A DNA stretch of 19,206 nucleotides from Candidatus Bathyarchaeota archaeon. Lineage in GTDB: Archaea > Thermoproteota > Bathyarchaeia > 40CM-2-53-6. Both the position numbers and the translations under genes were made by a program. Below are positions 6,732 to 12,851 of this stretch, piece after piece. Location: assembly GCA_005883085.1 (NCBI GenBank), contig VBAY01000104.1:1-19206 (forward strand), read 5' to 3'. Within the stretch, counting starts at the first letter, position 1. Each line of letters starts with the position of its first letter. The notes under the pieces are model-generated. The model saw only the letters and a list, made by a program, of their open reading frames with translations, made no database searches and was not told the DNA's origin.

Positions 6732-7718
6732 CTACGGGACGTCACCTGCAAGAATCTTCACCAGCTTTGAAGAGTCAATATTGCCGCCTGACACGATGCA
6801 AACAATCTTTCCCCACCCAGCCTTGCCCGTCATGGCTGCAGCGACAGATGCTGCGCCAGCGCCTTCAGCAACAATCCTGTTTCGCTCTATCAGGAGCTTG
6901 ACAGTCTTGGCAATATCCGAAAGAGAAACGACCAAGGGGAGAAGCAGATTTCTTGCTCGCTCCCACATCTCCGGCAGAACGCTCTTTCCACCGATACCAT
7001 CGACAAAACTGGGAACCCTTTGGACCTCTTGGGCTGAACCGGCTGCGAAAGAGGCAGACAATGGCGCTGCAGTTTCTGGCTCTACAGCGTAGACCCGAGT
7101 CTGGGGCCTTTTCGCGCGGATCGCTGAGGCGATACCTACGGATAATCCTCCGCCACCGAACGGTATCACCACCGACTCAACGTCGGGCAGATCTTCCAGG
7201 ACCTCGAGTCCAGCGGTTCCATTTCCTGCCATCATTCGGATATCTGCAAATGGGTGGATGAACACCGATCCGTCGAGGGGAGGATAGTGATGAGTAACGA
7301 CGACTTTCCAGACATCATCAAACGACGCCTGGATGATCTTTGCGCCGAACCTTCGGAGAGCTTCTAGCTTCGTCTCGGGAGCGTTATCTGGAACGATTAC
7401 GGTGCATGAAATCTTGTTTTGACGAGCCTGCCAGGCGAGCGCCTGGGCCATATTTCCAGCGCTACAGGTGTATACTCCACGCTTCTTCGCCTCTGGACCT
7501 GCAAGAGCGATTGCATTGCTCGCGCCCCGGACTTTGAAGGAGCCGGTAGGTTGCAAATTCTCTAGCTTCAGAAAGATTTCTGCTGGTGCTTCGTCAACGT
7601 TCAAGCGCACGAGAGGGGTGCGTAGAACTGCGCCTTTGATCCGTTCCCTGGCCTCTTTGATTAGTGTCAGGGGTATTGGGCCGAGAAGTTCTGAACCTGA
7701 ATCTGCCTTTTCCCGCAT
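6732..7718 (-). CDS. PLP-dependent threonine/serine dehydratase (or serine racemase)
   Basis: A fold-type II PLP enzyme, 328 residues. The PLP lysine is Lys62 in GSFKVRGA. The substrate/phosphate loop is CSAGNMAQ (85-92), where most relatives have SAGNHAQ. The PLP phosphate cup is GGGGL (188-192), and SGGN (309-312) binds the pyridine nitrogen region. There is no C-terminal ACT domain, so it resembles catabolic TdcB-type dehydratases and serine racemases rather than the feedback-regulated biosynthetic IlvA. Threonine would give 2-oxobutyrate through an enamine, and the divergent neighbour RidA hydrolyses exactly that class of intermediate, which favours a dehydratase role. The ATG is at 7718; the promoter is shared with ridA. 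Confidence 0.85.
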   Translation of the reverse strand: MREKADSGSELLGPIPLTLIKEARERIKGAVLRTPLVRLNVDEAPAEIFLKLENLQPTGSFKVRGASNAIALAGPEAKKRGVYTCSAGNMAQALAWQARQNKISCTVIVPDNAPETKLEALRRFGAKIIQASFDDVWKVVVTHHYPPLDGSVFIHPFADIRMMAGNGTAGLEVLEDLPDVESVVIPFGGGGLSVGIASAIRAKRPQTRVYAVEPETAAPLSASFAAGSAQEVQRVPSFVDGIGGKSVLPEMWERARNLLLPLVVSLSDIAKTVKLLIERNRIVAEGAGAASVAAAMTGKAGWGKIVCIVSGGNIDSSKLVKILAGDVP

Positions 7719-7740
7719 GACAATTCACTCTTCCATGTTA

Positions 7741-7766
7741 TCTCTCAACTCTTAAACACCGAGAGA
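7741..7766. promoter_or_regulatory. Shared divergent promoter with flanking inverted repeat
   Basis: In the 71-bp space between the dehydratase ATG (7718) and the ridA ATG (7790), a TATA-like CTTAAAC (7751-7757) lies at the midpoint, about 36 bases from each start codon. It is readable in both directions (GTTTAAG on the other strand). Perfect 6-bp arms TCTCTC (7741-7746) and GAGAGA (7761-7766) flank it symmetrically, as an operator would. Binding is inferred from symmetry. Confidence 0.5.
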
Positions 7767-7789
7767 CAGGAAATGGCCACCCGATTGGT

Positions 7790-8182
7790 ATGAAGAAGGA
7801 AGTTGTGAAAACGGGACCTGCACCGCTGGGTCTTCCCTTCTCCCCTGCAGTCAAGTTCGGAGGATTATTGTTTGTCTCAGGACAGGGGCCAATAGACAAG
7901 ACTGGGAAAGTCATTCCGGGAGATATTAGAGCCCAGACGAAAGCTACTCTGGAGAACTTCAAGAGGATCTTGGAGGCTGCGGGATCCAATATGGACTGCG
8001 TCCTCCAGACAACAGTCTATCTAAGAGATCTATCAGATTATTCTGGAATGAACGAGGCCTACTCCGGTTTCTTCCATGATCCCAAGCCTGCGAGGACGAC
8101 CGTCCAGGCGGGCGACCTGCTATTTGAGATGAAGGTAGAGGTCCAAGGCATGGCTTATGTGCCAGAGAAACAGAGTAAGTAA
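7790..8182 (+). CDS. ridA: RidA-family enamine/imine deaminase
   Basis: A 130-residue RidA (YjgF/UK114 family) protein, which hydrolyses reactive 2-aminoacrylate and 2-aminocrotonate to ammonia and keto acids. The family length is normal. FVSGQGPID (28-36) and VLQTTVYLRDLSDY (71-84) are the conserved segments. PARTTV carries Arg102, aligning with the catalytic Arg105 of E. coli RidA, and KVEVQ carries Glu117, aligning with Glu120, so activity looks intact. It is divergent from the dehydratase gene that would generate its substrates and shares its promoter. The reductase-like gene starts 14 bases downstream. Confidence 0.93.
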   Translation: MKKEVVKTGPAPLGLPFSPAVKFGGLLFVSGQGPIDKTGKVIPGDIRAQTKATLENFKRILEAAGSNMDCVLQTTVYLRDLSDYSGMNEAYSGFFHDPKPARTTVQAGDLLFEMKVEVQGMAYVPEKQSK

Positions 8183-8196
8183 CCATTAGCCGTGAT

Positions 8197-8553
8197 TTGT
8201 CAGAAGGGTCGTTTCTGAAGGACAGCAAACGCCAGTTTCTCTATCTCACTACTGAAGGCTGGAAGAGCAAGGCAGCCCACAGAATCGAAATCTGGTATGT
8301 CCGATATCAAGGACGATTCTATCTCGTCTCGCAATACCGTGATCAGGCTGACTGGGTCCGGAACATCAAGAACCACCCCGGAATATCGTTCGAGGTGGAC
8401 AGCGACAAGTACGTGGGACTGGGCCGGATTGTCGATCCGGATGATGAGCCCGAACTGGCTAAGCGGGTGTCAGAGCTGATGGAGGCGAAATACCAATGGA
8501 GCGATGGCCTCATCGTAGAACTCCAACCCGAACCCGGAACCCTGCAAAGATAG
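8197..8553 (+). CDS. Nitroreductase-like, possibly F420-dependent (DUF385/DDN-type)
   Basis: A 118-residue split beta-barrel protein. The core LYLTTEGWKSKAAHRIEIWY followed by GRFYLVSQYRDQADWVRNI and NHPGISFEV matches the pattern of deazaflavin (F420)-dependent nitroreductase/quinone reductase proteins (LTT.GRKSG..R..PVWY...G..YLV.S......W..NL..NP.V.....). In classical members Gly/Lys residues after LTT contact F420; here the motif is GWKSKAAH, so cofactor binding is plausible but not proven. FMN-binding relatives are an alternative. The TTG start at 8197 is 14 bases after the ridA stop, suggesting one transcript, perhaps for handling reactive metabolites. Confidence 0.6.
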   Translation: MSEGSFLKDSKRQFLYLTTEGWKSKAAHRIEIWYVRYQGRFYLVSQYRDQADWVRNIKNHPGISFEVDSDKYVGLGRIVDPDDEPELAKRVSELMEAKYQWSDGLIVELQPEPGTLQR

Positions 8554-8677
8554 CTCCCAGGCCTCTTTTCAAATTCAGACTATCGTAGTCAGGACCGAAC
8601 TCCTTTGTGCAGACAATCTTCCACGCAAGAGTTCGTGCTTATATCGACGATGCAACCCCGTCTTCTAGGGAACTGTA

Positions 8678-9127
8678 TTGATAGTTTCAAGCCAAGTTTC
8701 TGTTGAGAAGAATGTGGAGCTCGTTGAGTTTCAGAGCTTGAAAGGGTTGTCGGACAGCGGTGCTCTTGAATCCCTAGTGAAAGAATTGGGAGTTGTTTAC
8801 GTGACAGCGATCACGAGGGATGGCTGTTCAGGATGCATGGAGCAGAAACCATTGTTTCGGGATCTTGCTAGAAAGATGAGTTCGGATCTTGCAAAACGAG
8901 TTCACTTCTCGAATGTTCATGTTCGTTATGTGGATAATGATAAGTCGGAGTCTTGGGATAGCAAGCGGATATTTCGGCACGCTGCGTATCCAACATATTT
9001 GGTGCATGTGAGATCAAAGAATGGTGTTCTGGAGGTCTTCAGGGCAGTGTACCCGACGATGGAGGAGTTGGAGAAGCAAACGCGGGAATCGCTGGACCTT
9101 GCGAAGTTCTACAAGGACGAAGCTTAG
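8678..9127 (+). CDS. Thioredoxin-like protein with CxxC
   Basis: A 149-residue thioredoxin-fold protein without a signal peptide. The active-site motif is CSGC (Cys50, Cys53) in TRDGCSGCMEQKPLF at the start of the second helix. The cis-proline is Pro105 in HAAYPTYLVHV, followed by a strand and C-terminal helix. The CSGC motif differs from the CGPC of ordinary thioredoxin, so substrate and redox potential are unknown; a role in thiol redox or disulfide exchange is inferred from the fold. Promoter: TATA-like TTATAT near 8638-8644 and TTG start at 8678, fitting a very short leader. The upstream space (8554-8677) holds nothing else. Confidence 0.8.
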   Translation: MIVSSQVSVEKNVELVEFQSLKGLSDSGALESLVKELGVVYVTAITRDGCSGCMEQKPLFRDLARKMSSDLAKRVHFSNVHVRYVDNDKSESWDSKRIFRHAAYPTYLVHVRSKNGVLEVFRAVYPTMEELEKQTRESLDLAKFYKDEA

Positions 9128-9140
9128 AATCAAGAACCCT

Positions 9141-9356
9141 CTAGTTCATCGTGGCCTCAAGATCATACAGGCCTGCGAGGGCATCTTGTATACCGTGGTT
9201 GTCGAATAATCTGAAGAATCCGCCAAGAACGAGGAATAAGCCGCCGAGTTGTAGACTGAGGACTGCTCGTGAGTATCCGAGCGTCTGGGAACCTAACAGG
9301 AGAGACGAGAGTGTCAGGGAGAGGCCGAGGAAGGCGATTATCCTGGTTTTTAGCAT
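9141..9356 (-). CDS. Small membrane protein with two helices, 71 aa
   Basis: Read on the minus strand from ATG 9356, the product has a short basic start (MLKTR), a hydrophobic helix at about 5-24 (IIAFLGLSLTLSSLLLGS) and a second at about 27-52 (YSRAVLSLQLGGLFLVLGGF), then a short polar tail. This arrangement is hard to get by chance, so I consider it a real gene, convergent with the thioredoxin-like gene 13 bases away. No family recognised. Overlapping plus-strand frames lack sensible composition. Confidence 0.55.
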   Translation of the reverse strand: MLKTRIIAFLGLSLTLSSLLLGSQTLGYSRAVLSLQLGGLFLVLGGFFRLFDNHGIQDALAGLYDLEATMN

Positions 9357-9750
9357 GCGAGCACTACAGCATCAATCACAAGATGTGGAATTGTAGATGT
9401 GACTATAGTGCTGACCCAACCTTCTCACGGAACAATAGTAAGAACAGAACAACCGGAGAAACCACTCTTGCGTCGCGAGGTGCTCTGTGCAATACCCCCC
9501 CTCCTTTTTCTAGGGAAGATTTTCTGTCTGGCATTGATAATGGGCGAATATTACAATTCAGGGCAGGGTCTGGGCTTTGATCGCAAAGCATGTTAACGTG
9601 TAATCTAGGTCAGTTCCCGAAGGATTCTAGGGCATTCTTGGACTCCTGATCCCAGATCATGGATCAGGGGCTAAAATGGGCGATATCCGAATTTACGCGT
9701 TTAGAACATGCTTTAGTCTTATAGCGCCAAGACCGCCGTGATGATTTAGC
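9357..9750. other. 394-base intergenic region with a strong inverted repeat
   Basis: No convincing gene in either direction. CCTGATCC (9645-9652) and GGATCAGG (9661-9668) form a perfect 8-bp inverted repeat with an 8-base spacer; two further pairs outside (one T-G, one C-G) could extend it to 10 bp. The promoter of the 9751 gene probably lies at the TATA-like CTTATAG near 9717-9723. A GTGATGA (9738-9744) resembles a C/D-box C motif but has no matching D box at the right distance. Confidence 0.4.
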
Positions 9751-10128
9751 ATGCCAAAGATCGTGCTGACGGTCGAGTTGAAGGAATTGCGAGACCGGGC
9801 TAGCGAAGCGACCCAGTTCCTGAAATCAAAGGTCGAGGGCAAAATGAAAACAAAAGGGACACAGGTCCAGATCGAAGGCGCAAAAACCAAACAAGTCAAA
9901 CTGCTACTCCACAAGTTCCTCCACCACCAAGGCCTAAATCATTACAGAGTCCTAAGCCAGAGTGGAGTCCTAGAAGTTGCGCCGCCTGAGAAGCATGTAC
10001 TGCACCTACCGGAGCGTATAGGCTCGCCGCCAACCGCGGCTCAAACGACCCCGTACTTGTTCCCACAAACTCCGGCTCTGACGCCGGAGAAAAAAAGGAA
10101 GGCCAAGCCCAAGCATAAGTACGAGTAA
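9751..10128 (+). CDS. Small basic protein, possibly eL22-like
   Basis: A 125-residue soluble basic protein. It starts with a strand (KIVLTVELKEL) and a helix containing ATQFLKSKVEG (20-30). QVQIEGAKTKQVKLLLHKFL and HHQGLNHYRVLSQSGVLEV (to about residue 76) follow, then a Pro-rich linker and a Lys-rich tail. The order FL..K, V.I....K, a helix of the type K.L...KFL..Q.L, RV and a closing strand resembles eukaryotic ribosomal protein eL22 (KYLTKKFLKKQQLRDWLRV). The tail would suit RNA binding. Length is close to eL22. This is pattern matching, not a proven relationship; another RNA- or DNA-binding role is possible. It has its own promoter and no ribosomal neighbours. Confidence 0.5.
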   Translation: MPKIVLTVELKELRDRASEATQFLKSKVEGKMKTKGTQVQIEGAKTKQVKLLLHKFLHHQGLNHYRVLSQSGVLEVAPPEKHVLHLPERIGSPPTAAQTTPYLFPQTPALTPEKKRKAKPKHKYE

Positions 10129-10138
10129 ACCAAGCGCG

Positions 10139-10519
10139 CTAGTTTCCCCTCGAGGGCTCGCCTGGTTTCAAGGGACCCACGATCTCCACGACGTAACCTT
10201 CGGGATCTTTGAAGCCTGCTGAACGGGTGCCCCAGGGCCGGTTCGCGGGAGGCTCATCGAACCTCACGCCCTTAGACCTGAGAGAGGAATAGACTTCGTC
10301 GACGTCGTTGACCTCCAGATGTACTTCGACGGTTGAGCGGGAGAGAGGAGGGGCTTTGGTGAGCCGGTGCAACGCAAGTCTCGCTCCTTTGGTGTCGAAC
10401 ATGACGAAGTTCTCATTCTCCTGGGCAACCGGGAGACCGAGAGTATCCTTGTAGAGCTTCTTTACCTCGTCGAAATGAACCGCCCAGAGGGTCAGGTAGG
10501 ACAGTTTGCTGAGCCTCAT
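10139..10519 (-). CDS. VOC (glyoxalase/dioxygenase-like) family protein
   Basis: A 126-residue single-copy pair of beta-alpha-beta-beta-beta modules. SYLTLWAVHFDEVKKLYKDT starts module 1, and VEVHLEVNDVDEVYSSLRSK (64-83) followed by GFKDPEGYVVEIVGP (102-116) forms module 2. His67 and Glu112 are at metal-ligand positions, but the first module lacks the usual early His, so the metal site, if any, would be unusual. The family includes glyoxalase I, fosfomycin-resistance proteins and dioxygenases; substrate cannot be assigned. It is convergent with the 9751 gene and divergent from the RHH gene. Confidence 0.85.
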   Translation of the reverse strand: MRLSKLSYLTLWAVHFDEVKKLYKDTLGLPVAQENENFVMFDTKGARLALHRLTKAPPLSRSTVEVHLEVNDVDEVYSSLRSKGVRFDEPPANRPWGTRSAGFKDPEGYVVEIVGPLKPGEPSRGN

Positions 10520-10638
10520 GACTGAATTCGAAAACGCATAATCAGATTGCCACTATTAGCCTATTCGTGGGTGACCCAGTTCTTTCTTTGATCACGTCAG
10601 GATCTGCAAAGTAAACATCTGGACTTTGCTTCTGGAAC

Positions 10639-10860
10639 ATGACTCTATTAGGAGCGACGACGGTAATGGGCGGTATTATTTTGACAAAGTTCATGATGTC
10701 GCTTCGCGACGAGAACTATCGCGTCTTAACCGGCGCTGCAATAGATCGAGGAATTTCCCTACAAGAGCTTCTCCGAGCCGTGATTATCCCAGACTGGGTT
10801 AAGGAGACTCCCCGAGGAATAGTCGCGGACAACTGGCCCTCTATCAGACCACGTCGCTGA
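10639..10860 (+). CDS. Small RHH-like DNA-binding protein
   Basis: The region TKFMMSLRDENYRVLTG is a likely DNA-contacting strand plus first helix; AAIDRGISLQELLRAVIIP is the turn and second helix, followed by WVKE. This fits small ribbon-helix-helix proteins I associate with TACK archaea. The longest frame starts at ATG 10639 (73 aa), but TTG 10681 or ATG 10666 would put the strand at the N-terminus, as usual for the fold, and are more natural starts. A Pro/Arg-rich tail ends the protein. Likely a local transcription regulator; target unknown. Confidence 0.6.
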   Translation: MTLLGATTVMGGIILTKFMMSLRDENYRVLTGAAIDRGISLQELLRAVIIPDWVKETPRGIVADNWPSIRPRR

Positions 10861-10940
10861 CGCAAAGCTACAACTCCCATCTAGATCGACAACGGCCCAT
10901 TTTATTAGGGACGACTACGAACGAGCCAGCGCGAGCAAAT

Positions 10941-11108
10941 ATGGCGAAACAAGTAACTTGCGACTGCGGCTTCATGCTCCGGACCCCATCTGACGATGAG
11001 CTAGTGAAACATGTCCAACTTCACGCAAAGGACACCCATAGCATCGATCTGACTCCAGAACAGGCCCTAGCACGGGCCGTCTCCGTGGAAGCAACGATAC
11101 AGGCCTAA
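10941..11108 (+). CDS. DUF1059 small protein, 55 aa
   Basis: A 55-residue product, start ATG 10941 and stop TAA 11106-11108. It reads MAKQVTCDCGFMLRTPSDD, then ELVKHVQLHAKDTHSIDLTP. The CxCGF start, the acidic DELV.HVQ.HA..TH pattern and the C-terminal ...LTPEQ match DUF1059, a family of very short archaeal and bacterial proteins of unknown function. Cys7 and Cys9 with His28 and His33 suggest a small metal or redox site (inference). A TATA-like TTTTATTA at 10900-10907 lies about 34 bases before the ATG. No Shine-Dalgarno is needed if the leader is short. Confidence 0.85.
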   Translation: MAKQVTCDCGFMLRTPSDDELVKHVQLHAKDTHSIDLTPEQALARAVSVEATIQA

Positions 11109-11267
11109 TCGTATAGAGACCCGTTCGGAAACTTCCTCCTTTATTTCGCGCGTTCAGCGACAGACCCGGCCCCTAGCACAACCACCGGCCGGAAGATTCT
11201 GAACCTGAGCCTTAATGACAAATTCGAACAAATGCTCTGCTCCGGGAACGATTTTCTTATCAGCGAG

Positions 11268-11284
11268 AACCAGCAAACCTGGTT
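11268..11284 (+). promoter_or_regulatory. Small leader hairpin before the PH-like gene
   Basis: AACCAG (11268-11273), loop CAAAC, CTGGTT (11279-11284) form a 6-bp hairpin ending 14 bases before the ATG at 11299. A TATA-like TTCTTATC near 11253-11260 lies upstream. The space 11109-11267 shows nothing else. Confidence 0.3.
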
Positions 11285-11298
11285 TGTGAGCCTATGGC

Positions 11299-11728
11299 AT
11301 GGCAGATAGTGAAATGTTTCTCGGCGGGTTCGCGAGCGGTTTCCTCGCGAGAGGGTTAACCCATATCGGATACGGAATTTACTTCACTACGAGCAGACTG
11401 ATCGGCATAGACCTAGGGCGCGAACGGCGGTGGAGCCTTGGGCGGCCCGATGGCCGGCTTTATCCATGGGGAACTTATGCCACGCCTCTCTCCAGACGAG
11501 AGCGCCAAAGCAATAACAGATCTTGATCGGATGAAAGATTTCGAGATGGAAAAGGACCAGATAAACCGAATAGAGCTCAAGAAACCAGACCTACTGGGAA
11601 CTGGCCATATCGTTATTACACCGAAGGAAGGAAAACCGGAGAAGATTACCCTCCGGCACAGGATAGCCTACGATAGACTGATGACGCTCACACGAGCCTT
11701 CAGCCCTGAAATAGTTAGCTCATCTTAG
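11299..11728 (+). pseudogene. PH-like domain protein split by a frameshift
   Basis: Two overlapping frames together make one protein of about 142 residues. The first frame (from ATG 11299) gives MADSEMFLGGFASGFLARGL, then THIGYGIYFTTSRLIGIDLG. The second, open from about 11416 to TAG 11728, gives ANGGGALGGPMAGFIHGELM and then SPDESAKAITDLDRMKDFEM, ending in RIAYDRLMTLTRAFSPEIV. The sequence resembles short PH-like proteins in which a G(Y/L).ITS.R..G strand pair is followed by a Gly-rich loop and a C-terminal helix. One extra base near 11416-11423 (or two missing) would rejoin them. It could be a recent pseudogene, a sequencing error, or two expressed pieces (TTG 11438 could start the second). 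No function can be given. Confidence 0.65.
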
Positions 11729-11730
11729 AA

Positions 11731-11864
11731 GATTTGTTCGATGCAACGGATTGTTGGGAACTCCTCGTAAGTCTTAAAAAAAGCGCCCTACTCGTTTGAA
11801 TCAATAGGCGCGTGAGTAGGGCCTCCCACCCGTTGCGCCTCGAACAAATCCCGGAGTGGGGAGG
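11731..11864 (+). promoter_or_regulatory. Structured leader / candidate cis-regulatory RNA before the ECF-S-like gene
   Basis: Beginning two bases after the preceding stop, GATTTGTTCGA (11731-11741) pairs perfectly with TCGAACAAATC (11840-11850), and inside it CAACG (11744-11748) pairs with CGTTG (11831-11835). A second perfect 9-bp stem GCCCTACTC/GAGTAGGGC (11785-11793, 11814-11822) lies within; GCGCC (11783-11787)/GGCGC (11807-11811) is an alternative to it. CCTCCC (11822-11827) is complementary to GGGAGG (11859-11864), the Shine-Dalgarno sequence before ATG 11871, so a switch that hides or frees the ribosome site is possible. However, a TATA-like CTTAAAAAAA at 11773-11782 could start transcripts inside the element, leaving only the anti-SD part; then the outer arms would act in DNA. 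No known riboswitch class is recognised. Confidence 0.5.
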
Positions 11865-11870
11865 AAAAGA

Positions 11871-12569
11871 ATGGAAACTCGACCAAGAATCAGCCAGAAT
11901 TTTCTAACGACAACAGAGCTAGCCCTGACGTCAACTCTCGCTGCGGTCTATGTGGTTTCTACATTCTTCCCACTGACACCGTTCATCGGCGGCCCGTCAT
12001 TCATCACTCTGGAAATCGTGATGCTGCCCGTCATAGCTGCAGTTCTGAGACCCATCTTAGCGATGGTCACTGTCCTCGTAGGAAGCCTCGGGGTGGCACT
12101 AGGTCAACCTAGCTTCTACCAGACTTTCGGACTGCCAGGGCTCTTGGTCCCGATACTTGCTGTCGTTTTGGGCAGCATCGCTTTCCACTATGAATGGGGA
12201 CCCATCACCCCTTGGGCATACATACTGGCTGGCGCCCTCTACTACATCCTGTTTTCGAGAGGAGGCACACTTTTCTGGCTTGCGCCCTACATTCTTGTGA
12301 TAGTCTCGCTACCTGCCGTGTTGAAAACCAGAGAGCCATATAGAATTGGACTACTCGCTCTTTACACAGCAATGTCCGAGCAAGTCACTATGAGCATCCT
12401 CAGCATATCTCTCCTCAACTTTCCAGGACCCATTTGGGCAATCATTACGCCTTTCATGTTGACAGAGCGAACCGTGGCGACCCTGGGAGGCACCGCGATC
12501 ATCGTCGCCCTTAAATCCCAACTCGGAACAAGACTCGAACTAGGACACGTCCTGAGGGAGGTGAAGTAG
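11871..12569 (+). CDS. ECF-transporter S-component-like membrane protein
   Basis: A 232-residue hydrophobic protein with about six transmembrane helices. The N-terminal half has the pattern of substrate-binding (S) subunits of energy-coupling-factor vitamin transporters: LALTSTLAAVYVVSTFFPLT, then an I-G-G-P-S-F-I-T-L-E stretch and IAAVLRPILAMVTVLVGSLG. S subunits bind a vitamin or metal and dock onto a shared ATPase/T module, which is not encoded here. The substrate cannot be told. The ATG at 11871 is preferred over GTG 11856 because GGGGAGG (11858-11864) sits six bases before it. The upstream leader is strongly structured. The zinc-ribbon gene starts five bases after the stop. Confidence 0.55.
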   Translation: METRPRISQNFLTTTELALTSTLAAVYVVSTFFPLTPFIGGPSFITLEIVMLPVIAAVLRPILAMVTVLVGSLGVALGQPSFYQTFGLPGLLVPILAVVLGSIAFHYEWGPITPWAYILAGALYYILFSRGGTLFWLAPYILVIVSLPAVLKTREPYRIGLLALYTAMSEQVTMSILSISLLNFPGPIWAIITPFMLTERTVATLGGTAIIVALKSQLGTRLELGHVLREVK

Positions 12570-12574
12570 AAGGC

Positions 12575-12775
12575 ATGTGCGTTACAGCAGTAGTGAAGTG
12601 TTGGCACTGTGGAGAATGGTTCGCTAAGCAGGCTAACCGTGGCGAGTTCGAGAACTGCCCGTTTTGTGGTAAGGGCTTTGAACAACTCGGCGTTGAGGCC
12701 CAACGGGCTGTGAAGGCGACACTTGCGCCATTCTTCGAAGTGCCGCAGCTCAAAGAGAGACCCCTCACCGCATAG
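12575..12775 (+). CDS. Small zinc-ribbon protein, 66 aa
   Basis: The product contains CWHCGEWF (Cys9, Cys12) and CPFCGKGFE (Cys28, Cys31), a four-cysteine zinc ribbon, then a C-terminal helical segment (VEAQRAVKATLAPFFE). ATG 12575 is used; GTG 12593, immediately before the first knuckle, is an alternative. It is co-directional and five bases after the ECF-S-like gene, so probably co-transcribed. Zinc ribbons of this size may bind nucleic acid or protein; no specific function can be inferred. Confidence 0.65.
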   Translation: MCVTAVVKCWHCGEWFAKQANRGEFENCPFCGKGFEQLGVEAQRAVKATLAPFFEVPQLKERPLTA

Positions 12776-12797
12776 GACGATCGTTTCGGGTCCAATC

Positions 12798-12819
12798 GAG
12801 GCCTCTTCTGAGGGGCCTC
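12798..12819. terminator. Hairpin between convergent genes
   Basis: GAGGCC (12798-12803) pairs with GGCCTC (12814-12819). CCTC/GAGG can nest inside, giving a strong stem in the 76-base space between the convergent zinc-ribbon and dinB genes. A second small inverted repeat, TAGTTT/AAACTA, follows at 12825-12830 and 12842-12847. Likely a bidirectional termination or RNA 3'-end element, though there is no long U-run. Confidence 0.45.
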
Positions 12820-12851
12820 AACCCTAGTTTGTTTAGGTTGAAAACTAAATG

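Noticed and set aside
9021..9396. Plus-strand frames opposite the small membrane protein
   Set aside because: Arg/Ser/Trp-rich shadows; the minus-strand reading has two clean hydrophobic helices.
9738..9769. GTGATGA followed by CTGA, like C/D-box guide RNA boxes
   Set aside because: Spacing is about 21 bases, the second box lies inside the 9751 coding region, and no C'/D' pair is present.
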